From: Vibrio sp. CAU 1672
GTDB taxonomy: Bacteria; Pseudomonadota; Gammaproteobacteria; Enterobacterales; Vibrionaceae
Direction of reading: 5' to 3'
NCBI RefSeq assembly: GCF_029223195.1
Contig: NZ_JARHUF010000012.1
Span: 59,424-123,423, forward strand
DNA: 64,000 bases
Part shown: piece after piece, positions 46,223 to 54,447 of the stretch
How positions within the stretch are numbered: position 1 is the first letter of the stretch
Layout: the number at the start of each line of letters is the position of its first letter
Notes under the pieces: model-generated
Database searches by the model: none
Told to the model about the DNA's origin: nothing
What the model saw: only the letters and a program-made list of their open reading frames with translations
Program-made: the position numbers and the translations under genes

Positions 46223-48079
46223 TTACTTGTTGTTACCTTTGCCCGGCTTCGACCCTCCGGTTGAAGAACCGTCATCCGATGAGGCCTGCAGTTTAATCGA
46301 CACCCACGCAGTAGATGTGTTGTAACCATCGCCAACTGTATAACTAAAACTATCACTGGTTTTAAAGCGTTTTTCCGGCGTATAACGTAACGTACCGTCA
46401 GCCAACCGTTCCAGACGGCCTTTGCTTGGCTGCGTGAACGAAATCACCGACACACTTGCCTGCTCATCAACAATGTCGTTCGCCAGTACATCAATAGTCA
46501 CCGATTGCGTCGATGTCAGAGCAACATTATCGTCCACGGCAACCAGCGGAGTCGATGTGCTGTTGTCCGCTACCACACGATACAACACCGTGGTGGACGC
46601 GCTGGCATCGGAATCCAATCCGTGAGCAGCCTGCACTGACAACGAATAATCTTTGTCTACAGCATCTGCTGAAGAAACCACCGAAATCACCACCTGACCT
46701 GCCTCTCCCGGTGCCAATGTCAGCTGTGCACTGGTTGAGTTCCAGCCAGCAGGTACGATGGCACTAAGGCCAAAGCCCGTGCTGGCACAGTCTGCGCTGT
46801 CACGGTTAGTCACGGTGAGCAGGTACTGCACAGTGTCACCCGCCGCTACAGCATTTTCCGTCATCGCTACCTCGTCTAATCCTGGTGCACTGGTGGTACA
46901 GGTATTACCGCCCGGATCCGTGCCACCAGAGCCCGAATCACCAAAAATCACACTCACCTGGGCTTCGCCATTAGCCGCACTGATCAGGCTCAGCGTCACA
47001 CCTGAAACCGGGTCGGTATAGCTACCACCGACTGGCATTGCCGGATCGAACCAGTCATTTGCACCAGTGAGTGCCCGATATTCAGAATCGGTTTTAAAAT
47101 GAAGCAGGTTACTGCTGCGGGCGTCACCCTCTGTCGCACTGCGGATAATAATCCCTTGCGTCACATCTCCCCGGTAAAACGAGTAAGAGCGGGAATCCAG
47201 GAAATCATCAAAACCGACGGACTGACGGTACTCGATGTAGAACCAACGCATTGTGCCGGTTACCGGATCAATACCTCGCGGAATCTTAAGCGTAACAGGC
47301 TGATTGCTTTGCGTTTCATAATTGGCAATAGAGTAGTTACCATCCTGGGTTACTTCGACTGTTTTCGATGCATGGTCGCCGTCAAGCCAACCCAGTTGCT
47401 CTTTCTGGAAAGTATTAAAATATCCAATATCCGGGCCGCCCATCACATCATAAGTGTCGCCATATTCATAAGTGGTACACTGATCTGACCAAGTTTGCTC
47501 ACCACAGTCCAGAGCGCGGGAGTGATGCAAACCAAAGTTGTGGCCAAGCTCATGAGCGATCGTTTTGGCAATAAAAGATCCGTTGATATAGGCTCTCGAC
47601 GGAATACCCTCCATACTGGCAGAGCCTGAGATACCGCAAGCGGTCTTTGTCATCAGATACACGATACGATCATAATCGGCAAGTGGAACACCGGCTGAAA
47701 TAGCTTGTTCGTCAGCTAAGTCACGAACTTGACTTAAACTACAAACCTGATTGGAAAGCGGTAGAGTAAACCAACCCGCGACCTGACCTGATAACCAGGT
47801 TTGCTCAAAGGAGTTTTCGCGGTAAAAATCATTTACCTTACCAAATACCAGGCTATCCGCTTCAGCTAAAGTTAACGGTTGTTCATTTGGGTTTTCCTGA
47901 AAATTAATCAATAAAACCAGAGTTTTTTGTTCACCTTTAGTGGGGAGCGTCAAACTAGCCCAAGCAGTAAATGACGTAAAGGAAAATAGGCCAGCCAATA
48001 CTAATACAACAGCTCCCTTTCCTCGCAACAATAAGTTCTTTCTTAAACTTAAAGTATTGACCTGATTTAAAAAATTCAA
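46223..48079 (-). CDS. Secreted zinc metalloprotease, M11 (gametolysin)-like
   Basis: 618-residue exported protease. Signal peptide within residues 15-42 (hydrophobic VVLVLAGLFSFTSFTAWA). The catalytic domain carries the metzincin site HELGHNFGLHH (zinc ligands His176, His180, His186, general base Glu177) and a downstream Met-turn YDVMGG. The cysteine-rich core and WFYIEYRQ stretch fit peptidase M11. After about residue 380 come a Gly/Ser linker, a CARDB/NPCBM-type Ig domain, and a cadherin-like domain (VAVDDNVALTSTQSVTIDVLANDI, FSYTVGDGYN). The C-terminus is a Gly/Ser/Lys-rich tail. It probably degrades extracellular protein. Confidence 0.88.
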   Translation of the reverse strand: MNFLNQVNTLSLRKNLLLRGKGAVVLVLAGLFSFTSFTAWASLTLPTKGEQKTLVLLINFQENPNEQPLTLAEADSLVFGKVNDFYRENSFEQTWLSGQVAGWFTLPLSNQVCSLSQVRDLADEQAISAGVPLADYDRIVYLMTKTACGISGSASMEGIPSRAYINGSFIAKTIAHELGHNFGLHHSRALDCGEQTWSDQCTTYEYGDTYDVMGGPDIGYFNTFQKEQLGWLDGDHASKTVEVTQDGNYSIANYETQSNQPVTLKIPRGIDPVTGTMRWFYIEYRQSVGFDDFLDSRSYSFYRGDVTQGIIIRSATEGDARSSNLLHFKTDSEYRALTGANDWFDPAMPVGGSYTDPVSGVTLSLISAANGEAQVSVIFGDSGSGGTDPGGNTCTTSAPGLDEVAMTENAVAAGDTVQYLLTVTNRDSADCASTGFGLSAIVPAGWNSTSAQLTLAPGEAGQVVISVVSSADAVDKDYSLSVQAAHGLDSDASASTTVLYRVVADNSTSTPLVAVDDNVALTSTQSVTIDVLANDIVDEQASVSVISFTQPSKGRLERLADGTLRYTPEKRFKTSDSFSYTVGDGYNTSTAWVSIKLQASSDDGSSTGGSKPGKGNNK

Positions 48080-49278
48080 CGTACGCTCCTCAAATTAGCG
48101 GATAGACTGACAGTCTAAGATTAAGTTCTCCAATAAAAACTCAATAATAGAACCACGAATTAAATTACTCAGATTAAGCACCACTTATACAAATTCGTTT
48201 AATACGACCCCTGCACTATCAGATGGCTAATAGCAGCAACGCTTATAAAAACATTATTAATAGACTAATTGACTAATTGACTAATTGACTAATTGACTAA
48301 TTGACTAATTGACTAACAGAATAATCAAACCATCAAAATCAACCATTTAAACAAAACAAGTAATGGCAAAAAATTAGCAACACTAATTGCTATGATTAAT
48401 AAAACCCATATTGACCCACTCAGCAACCAACAAGGCCAAATAAATCAAATAAAATCAAATAAAATCAACAAGATAAGTCATCACAATCAGTCTGCACATC
48501 TAGTTGTTTAATCAACTAGACTATCTATATGAGATGTTTTATAACTTTCTACTGGAAATAGAACACATAGACTTTTAGTTAACTCTCGTAAACTAAAAAT
48601 AGAAAAGCCACATAAGCCCATTTTAAGCAACCTGTTTACCATTCATTTTGAACAATAAACAAACTTCAAAAAATTATAATCACTGCATAGATTGATATAA
48701 CACTCTGTTTGAAATTAATTTCATAATATTGAGCATGTCTATTTATCGCGCAACGAATACTAACAAACGGACAGACTACATTTCAACTAGTTCAATTATA
48801 AAAAGAGACCTATGTTTCAAAACAACCTATAAATCATCAACATATCTTTGTTAAATTTGGAGTTTTTCATAAAATATGAAACCAGAGCACTATATTAAAC
48901 AATAGACTAATTACATGCTCATTTTAATATTTATAATCATAGACTTGTCAAAACACTGATGCGCTTTTGACGATTTTTTAACAACAATTATTTATCAATT
49001 CTGGTAACGGTTTTTACGGTAAACGAGCATGTAACTGAACAAACAGCCTTAAGCCTGTTAATGCGATGTGTCTATTATATTAATAAAATGCAAGTGCAAT
49101 GTTCGCTGCAATATTAATATTCAATCACAGGTATATCCCGAACTACTAAGGATCGCAATAAATCATGCTCTCTGAATCGAACAAGTAGGAAGTAGCTAAC
49201 GTTATATAAAGAGATTTTCTTTACGCTATAGTTCAAACTTACAAAGAAGATAAAGAGATAAGTATAAGAGAGAGGAAA
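48080..49278. other. 1.2-kb AT-rich gene-free region
   Basis: No credible reading frame on either strand and no RNA gene recognised. Very AT-rich; contains an octanucleotide tandem array (48263-48316) and 2.7 copies of a 10-bp unit AAATCAAATA (48442-48468). The left end must carry the protease promoter. The right end lies downstream of tRNA-Cys. Such blocks often mark acquired or decayed DNA, but nothing here proves it. Confidence 0.65.
48263..48316. repeat. Octanucleotide tandem array (GACTAATT)
   Basis: Six full copies of GACTAATT (48263-48310) plus a partial copy. It lies about 185 bp upstream of the protease ATG, outside coding sequence. Confidence 0.92.
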
Positions 49279-49352
49279 TGGAGGCGCGTCCCGAAGTCGA
49301 ATCGAGGTCCACGGATTTGCAATCCGCTGCATAGCCACTCTGCCAACGCGCC
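49279..49352 (-). tRNA. tRNA-Cys (GCA)
   Basis: 74 nt including encoded CCA. Acceptor arms GGCGCGT and ACGCGCC pair fully; the anticodon loop reads ATTGCAAA with anticodon GCA; the T-arm TTCGA is present. Second in a minus-strand unit after tRNA-Leu. Confidence 0.95.
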
Positions 49353-49361
49353 TTTGATAGA

Positions 49362-49389
49362 TTTTGATGGTGCCCCAAGCCGGATTTGA
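49362..49389 (-). pseudogene. tRNA-Leu 3'-end fragment
   Basis: 28 bp that match the 3' end of the intact tRNA-Leu and its flank (49445-49472) with three mismatches, 83 bp apart. The remaining 5' two-thirds of a tRNA is not recognisable between here and the intact gene, so this is a decayed duplicate. Confidence 0.65.
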
Positions 49390-49450
49390 TGGTCCGACAC
49401 TCGGCCGGCCAGCCTGAAGCGAGATTTCACATCTCACACACCGCTTTTGA

Positions 49451-49537
49451 TGGTGCCCCGGGCCGGACTTGAACCGGCACAGCGCGAACGCCGAGGGATT
49501 TTAAATCCCTTGTGTCTACCAATTCCACCACCAGGGC
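49451..49537 (-). tRNA. tRNA-Leu (TAA)
   Basis: 87 nt with encoded CCA. The acceptor GCCCTGG pairs with CCGGGGC, the D-arm has TGGTAGACA, the anticodon stem GGGATTTAAAATCCC gives TAA, the long variable arm is typical of Leu, and the T-loop is GGTTCAAGTCC. First gene of the tRNA unit. Confidence 0.96.
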
Positions 49538-49591
49538 AACGCAAATCTTTGCGATGGTAACACCATCTCCCACCAGCCTTCGCCGTGAGAA

Positions 49592-49627
49592 CGAGGCGTA
49601 CTTTAACCGATTGAGATTTCAGGTCAA
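49592..49627 (-). promoter_or_regulatory. Promoter of the tRNA unit
   Basis: Minus strand -35 TTGACC (49622-49627), 16-bp spacer, -10 TAAAGT (49600-49605), then a GC-rich discriminator (ACGCC) typical of growth-rate-controlled stable RNA promoters. Transcript start predicted near 49592. Confidence 0.65.
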
Positions 49628-49905
49628 CTACTAATTTTAATTCTATGATTCAAATGCTTAAAAACCGACCCGCACAGACCGTTAAGCGTTCAATGCGCAC
49701 AATGATTGCTCACACAGCTCCCAGACAAAGAAAACTTAAAGGGGAATTATTTTAGTTCCTCCCCTATTTCCCCAATATCCCGTTACCGCATAAACCTGCC
49801 ACCTCCCCCCTTATTAAGCTTGTTAGACTCAGCGCCCGCACACAGGGAAAAAACGAGCGCTCATCAGCCTACGTCTATTAAGCAGAGGCATGTAATCGTT
49901 GCAGT

Positions 49906-50322
49906 TTAAGACGAGTAGTCGTTAATCTGGTTGATTAAAAAGTTTAGTTCTTCAATTGAGCTGGCTTGGTAGGAAACCATCTCACTGGCATCGATTGTCT
50001 GGCCGGTTTTGTCTGATACAAGCTTGGCTAACATGTCTGGACTAAGCTGCCCGTCAATGTTCTTCAACATATTGATCTCGTCTTCATCCAGTTCCATCGC
50101 GGTACCTGGCAAGTAAATTGTACCGTAATATAAATCAATGCCAAACGCGACCAGTCCCGGAACAACGAACAACAACAAGCCAGCCGCATCCAATACGACA
50201 ATAGCCGGGTCAAGGTTCCCACCTTTCTGTCCTTTTCTTTCTGGATGCAATAATGTTCCACAACCTGACAACTGAATCGTCAGTATTGTGGTCAAGATAG
50301 CAACTAACGCTTTACTCCTCAT
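49906..50322 (-). CDS. Small lipoprotein of unknown function
   Basis: 138-residue exported lipoprotein: signal peptide ending LSGC (Cys about 21), followed by GTLLHPERKGQ, then a hydrophobic stretch VVLDAAGLLLFVVPGLVAFGIDLYYGTIYLP and a hydrophilic helical C-terminus. The GTLLxPER and DxYxGTIYLP pattern recurs in small gammaproteobacterial lipoproteins of the YceK/YidQ type as I recall them, but no function is known. ATG at 50322. Neighbours do not inform its role. Confidence 0.75.
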   Translation of the reverse strand: MRSKALVAILTTILTIQLSGCGTLLHPERKGQKGGNLDPAIVVLDAAGLLLFVVPGLVAFGIDLYYGTIYLPGTAMELDEDEINMLKNIDGQLSPDMLAKLVSDKTGQTIDASEMVSYQASSIEELNFLINQINDYSS

Positions 50323-51032
50323 GCAGTCTCCTTACCGGGTTCGGTGCTAACGCCCTTGTTTAAGCAATCAGTTTGTGTACCTATAAATCATTATGGTTAT
50401 TAATTAGAGATTTGCAGAGATTTTTTAGTTAATCCCAGAGACAGAAAAGTCGGTAACGCAGCACACTTCCACCAAATTTCCCACTTCAATCTGGTTTCGC
50501 TAACCTAACTCGTGTTCCTAACTCATACCAGATTCGCGCTGTAAGCTGTAATCCAGTGTTCCGTTAGTATTTGCGGTTCCAATATGAATAGCAGTCCGGC
50601 AGTGATTGCTAAAGCTGCTCTGGTTCGAGCTGTACAAACGAGAGAGCTTTCTGATGATGAGATATTAGCCTAGGGCAGTAAATGTGAGTCTGTGGCGATT
50701 ACGTGGGGAGTGTCGGCTAACCTGATGGTTCAGAGCAAATAGGTAATTGTGTTTATAATTTTTCTCTTTGGCGTGCACCCTGAATCTTTCTCACCACAAC
50801 GACAACTGGCGTACCCTTTTCAAACGTCCGTTACTTGTTTGATTTTTGATGTTGTGCTGATTTCCAGATGCGTCATATCAACTGACACCGGTTGGAACAA
50901 TACTTTCTGTAGTGGCTGGGTAAGGCTTTCAGTGGTGAAAGGATCAATCAGGCCACGATCTTGCAGCTGTTAATATAAGGAGCAAGACGTGGCCTTAGTC
51001 GAACTACTCAGGAGAGGCTCCCCCCTCCTGTT
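50323..51032. other. Region of decayed coding sequence
   Basis: 700 bp without an intact gene. Beyond the transposase-like remnant at 50584-50742, a minus-strand frame near 50820-50970 reads RGLIDPFTTESLTQPLQK and looks protein-like, but it has no start and a stop just upstream. A short plus-strand frame at 50749-50973 is not convincing. Confidence 0.45.
50584..50742 (+). pseudogene. Possible transposase OrfA remnant
   Basis: Frame MNSSPAVIAKAALVRAVQ... reaches a TAG at 50671, then continues in frame as ...ESVAITWGVSANLMVQSK to a second stop. The first part recalls IS3/IS66-type OrfA starts and the second recalls the GVSANLxxxWR recognition helix. No inverted repeats were found, so this is a weak call. 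Confidence 0.3.
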
Positions 51033-52853
51033 TTACAGTTCTCTTAGAACCCTAAAGCCGGCAAAGTTAGCAGCTGACGACGGCGAGACAAACAGTTGAG
51101 CTTCCGATGTGGCTTTATCTGCGGAGAAACTCCAGGCCCCGCCTTTCAGCAAACCTTTCGCTTCTGCTGTCCACTCCCATACATTACCTACCATATCGTA
51201 CATACCTAACCGGTTAGCAGCGAACGATTTTACTGGTGACGCACTTTGGTTTGACCACGGCGTTCCACCCCAGCCGGTATTTGCCCGTCCAACACCAAAC
51301 TCACTTCCCCACCAATACCGTTCTGATGAACCAGCCCGACTTGCGATCTCCCATTCATCTTCAGAAGGTAAGCGGTAATTGTATCCGGTCTGCTTCGATA
51401 ACCATTTTACATACGCGTTGGCATCGTTTTGGCTGACACACACCACCGGATAATCAGAATTTTGCTTATAGCCTGGTGACTGCCAATTATTACCAGTAAC
51501 CGGCACAATAGCCGCTTGGTCGATCATGGTACAAAGATGAGTTAACTCAGCGTCAGTTTCATACCCCGTCGCAGCAACAAACGTTTTGAACTCACTCACT
51601 GTAACGGGCGCAATACCCAAAGCAAAACCTTTATTGATGGTGACCTGTCTCGATGCTTTTTCACCGACCAGATAGGCACCTGCCGTGACAACCGACATTT
51701 CTGGTGCAGTGGTATTCTCATTAATATAATCAGCAAAAATTTCACCCGCTTTCGGAGCATTAGTTTTAGCAACGAGGTTAGCGCGAATGGTTTGATCCTG
51801 CCCTATCGTAAATTGACGGCTAAATGATTTATAACCCTCTTTTTCGATAGTGATTTGATGCGTACCACCCGGTAACATTACTTCAACCGGCGTAGAGCCG
51901 TATCGAACACCATCAATCATGACACGGTCATCAAACTGGCTGGAGCGAATCACCACTGTATGCCAGGCGACCTCTACGCTCTGTGATTGCTCTTCAGATA
52001 TTGATGGAGCGAAACAATACTTTGAACCCAAATTCAGTAACTTACAGGCCGCGTTATCCGCCGGTTTTGAGTTGAGTCCAACTTTCAGGGTGGTTTTATA
52101 TCGGTTCTGGTCAAAAAAGCGAGATGCACTCTCAGAATATTCTGACACATGAATGTTCAAGGAAGCAGAGCCCTGGTTTTGTGCCACAATTTGTGACTCT
52201 GAGGTATCTGAAATAACAGCTGATTTAAACTGACCTACCGCTTTTTGCAGCGCTAAGTTCACAGTTTGCTTCTTACAGGCATCTAGCGTCATATCATTTG
52301 TACAGGTGTTTACGTAGCTTACTGTTTCTACACCAGTCTTTTGAATTTCTTTGCGAAGCAGTGCTACTCGGGCACGTTTTTTCGTTTCGCTTAGCTCATG
52401 GATAGTCAGTTCAACTTGATTTTGAATCGCTTGAGCCTCAGACAGTTCGGCTTTAATTTCCTCTTGTTTCTGCTCAGAGGCTAACAAGTCTGATTGTGCG
52501 GTCTTTAGCTTATTCCAGGCACTGTGGTAGTGTTGCTGACTAGAAGTAATATCCAGTTCTGGCTCATCGATCATCTTCGCATAATCTGCCGACAACTGAG
52601 CTTTCGCTTTTTCCAGTTTTCCTTTCAGCCCGGCAATTTGCTTCGACAATCTTGCCTGCTGCTCTTTTTGATTACTAAGCCGTGCTTTAATTTCAGAAAC
52701 ATTTTGTTTCGCGACCCGTAGCTCTGAGTTTTTCTCAAATAGCGTACCTTGGATCGCGGTTGGAGTCTGACTCGACTCAATTTGAGCTAATGTGGGCAGT
52801 GATGCAAGTGAAGGGACCATCGCCAACACAAATGCAGATAAACCGTAACGCAT
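51033..52853 (-). CDS. Exported coiled-coil protein with PEGA and SUMF1-like domains
   Basis: 606 residues. Signal peptide (1-23), a long coiled coil (about 40-165) and a Cys-containing middle part (CTNDMTLDACKKQ) lead to a PEGA-type repeat at about 300-370 (VMIDGVRYGSTPVEVMLPGGTHQITIEKEGY). The C-terminal SUMF1/FGE-fold domain (about 385-606) has GIAPVTVSEFKTFVAATGY, YRLPSEDEWEIASRAGS, NVWEWTAEA and a GFRVLREL end. The catalytic Cys of true formylglycine-generating enzymes (GFRC) is replaced by Val, so enzymatic activity is unlikely. Paralogous to the next gene upstream, which lacks the SUMF1 part. Periplasmic or surface scaffold by inference. Confidence 0.85.
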   Translation of the reverse strand: MRYGLSAFVLAMVPSLASLPTLAQIESSQTPTAIQGTLFEKNSELRVAKQNVSEIKARLSNQKEQQARLSKQIAGLKGKLEKAKAQLSADYAKMIDEPELDITSSQQHYHSAWNKLKTAQSDLLASEQKQEEIKAELSEAQAIQNQVELTIHELSETKKRARVALLRKEIQKTGVETVSYVNTCTNDMTLDACKKQTVNLALQKAVGQFKSAVISDTSESQIVAQNQGSASLNIHVSEYSESASRFFDQNRYKTTLKVGLNSKPADNAACKLLNLGSKYCFAPSISEEQSQSVEVAWHTVVIRSSQFDDRVMIDGVRYGSTPVEVMLPGGTHQITIEKEGYKSFSRQFTIGQDQTIRANLVAKTNAPKAGEIFADYINENTTAPEMSVVTAGAYLVGEKASRQVTINKGFALGIAPVTVSEFKTFVAATGYETDAELTHLCTMIDQAAIVPVTGNNWQSPGYKQNSDYPVVCVSQNDANAYVKWLSKQTGYNYRLPSEDEWEIASRAGSSERYWWGSEFGVGRANTGWGGTPWSNQSASPVKSFAANRLGMYDMVGNVWEWTAEAKGLLKGGAWSFSADKATSEAQLFVSPSSAANFAGFRVLREL

Positions 52854-52944
52854 TGTTCCTACTCATATTTATAGTTATAACGCAAAACGCCACTTTTCCA
52901 TTTTATATGGCAAAGTGGCGATAATTCAGAAGTACTAAATGAAC

Positions 52945-54057
52945 TTAGCCTTTGTTATTTTCAGCCAGTTTCACCCAAACCGTATCGCGATTGTTGAGGT
53001 AAATTTCGCGATTGTAGGTTTCATAACCCGGCTTTGATACCGTCACCTGATGCTTACCTTTTGGTAGCATCAACTCGACTGGTGTACTACCGTAAGTTAC
53101 GCCGTTAATCGTCACTGCATCACCATACTGATCAGAACGAACCGTTAAGTTAACCCAACTTTTCGGCGGCTGCTTTTTGCTCGAGGCATTCGCAGTAGTT
53201 TGACCATTCAAACAATAACGGGTTGACAAGCCAAGTAGTTTACATGCTGCCGTCGCTTCCGGTCTTGCTTGCAGTTGAGCCTGAATATGGGTGGCGTAAT
53301 CACCATTACCAGAAAAACCGCTCTCAATGACCTGGCTTTCCTGAACATAAATATTTAGCTGTACACCTTGCAAGTTCTGGCGAACCAACTCTGATTCAGT
53401 CAACTCATTAATCAGTTTACCCTTGAAGGTATTAACTGCTTTTTGTTTGGTTAGGTACTGACCCTGACTACTACACTCACCCAATGTCATTGAAGACGAA
53501 CAGTTTGTCGTATAACGGGATTCTAAAACCGCACTTTCTCTTAGCTCGGTTTCCAGACGCTTTACACGCGCATCTAAACGAGATTCCTGTAGATTAGTGT
53601 ACTCACTGTTCAAACGAGCTAACTTGTGCTTAAGCTGCGAAAGGCGAGATTCTGACTCTTCAATAGATTGGGTTAACGTAAGCTTTTCGGTTTGATTGTC
53701 TTTTACTGCCTCCCAACTCTCCTGGTACTGTTTCTGGAATGAAACAAGGTCTGTGTCAGGGTCTTCTAGTAGGCGGGCATACTGCTTATCAAGCGCTGAT
53801 TTAGCTCGGTTTCTCTTGGCTACCAACTCTTCGCCTGCCGACACTAATCGCTCTTTATCGTTTTGTAACTGTCGTAACGAAGATTTTTGCTCATCATACT
53901 TGGCATTTAAATCTTCAATCTCCTGATACTTAATTTCAATTTTCTGGTCGACTGTTTCAACAAGGTCTGACTGAGCACCTTCTTGGGCTAATACGTGAGT
54001 CGAACCCATAGAGCAAGCTAGCGCAATGGCAAGCGCTGAAAATGAACGTGTTTTCAT
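52945..54057 (-). CDS. Exported coiled-coil PEGA-domain protein (paralogue)
   Basis: 370 residues. Signal peptide (1-24), coiled coil (about 30-170), middle domain with CSSSMTLGECSSQGQYLTKQ, ACKLLGLSTRYC, and a C-terminal PEGA repeat (VTINGVTYGSTPVELMLPKGKHQVTVSKPGY). It aligns with the first 375 residues of its downstream neighbour in order and spacing (ACKLLxLxxxYC, YGSTPVE) and ends where that protein gains its SUMF1-like domain. The 91-bp gap suggests one operon. Function unknown. Confidence 0.85.
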   Translation of the reverse strand: MKTRSFSALAIALACSMGSTHVLAQEGAQSDLVETVDQKIEIKYQEIEDLNAKYDEQKSSLRQLQNDKERLVSAGEELVAKRNRAKSALDKQYARLLEDPDTDLVSFQKQYQESWEAVKDNQTEKLTLTQSIEESESRLSQLKHKLARLNSEYTNLQESRLDARVKRLETELRESAVLESRYTTNCSSSMTLGECSSQGQYLTKQKAVNTFKGKLINELTESELVRQNLQGVQLNIYVQESQVIESGFSGNGDYATHIQAQLQARPEATAACKLLGLSTRYCLNGQTTANASSKKQPPKSWVNLTVRSDQYGDAVTINGVTYGSTPVELMLPKGKHQVTVSKPGYETYNREIYLNNRDTVWVKLAENNKG

Positions 54058-54447
54058 AATTCCCTGCTAATGTAACGCGGCATCAAACTATACACTGGGA
54101 TAATAGTAATTCACCCGATAGACAACTTATCTCTATTTATATTTTGAGCTATATAGAGAAACCGAGGAATGGTTAAAATTTGCACAACAAACTCCCAAAC
54201 CTTCAAGGCATTGTATAACAAAAAGAAAATCAAAATCCCCCGCAAAGGCATGTTCAAATCACATTTCTGAGCTTTTAATTAACATAAAATTAAGTATTTC
54301 GAAGGAAACGACCGCACCAAGTTGCACATGTTAATTTCAGCGTCAACTGAATGATTGGAATCAAGCCTGCAAATCAATAAAATGACTGCCGGAGATAGCA
54401 GGCTGCTTACCCGATGCAAAATGGCTAATCCAATCTCTGTTAGTGTT
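54058..54447. other. Intergenic region upstream of the PEGA gene pair
   Basis: 390 bp between the PEGA pair and the c-di-GMP gene, all on the minus strand. It should hold the PEGA operon promoter. A minus-strand frame at 54279-54533 overlaps the end of the GGDEF-EAL gene and is not credible. No terminator was identified. Confidence 0.5.

Noticed and set aside
49114..49437. 107-residue minus-strand open frame
   Set aside because: It runs through the tRNA-Cys gene and the tRNA-Leu fragment, so it is a chance frame.
49706..49909. 67-residue plus-strand open frame
   Set aside because: Pro/Ser-rich with no ribosome site; overlaps the end of the lipoprotein gene. Nothing supports it.
51010..51037. 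Hairpin CAGGAG...CTCCTG as terminator
   Set aside because: Its T-tract is on the plus strand, where no gene ends; for the minus-strand gene the tail is wrong.
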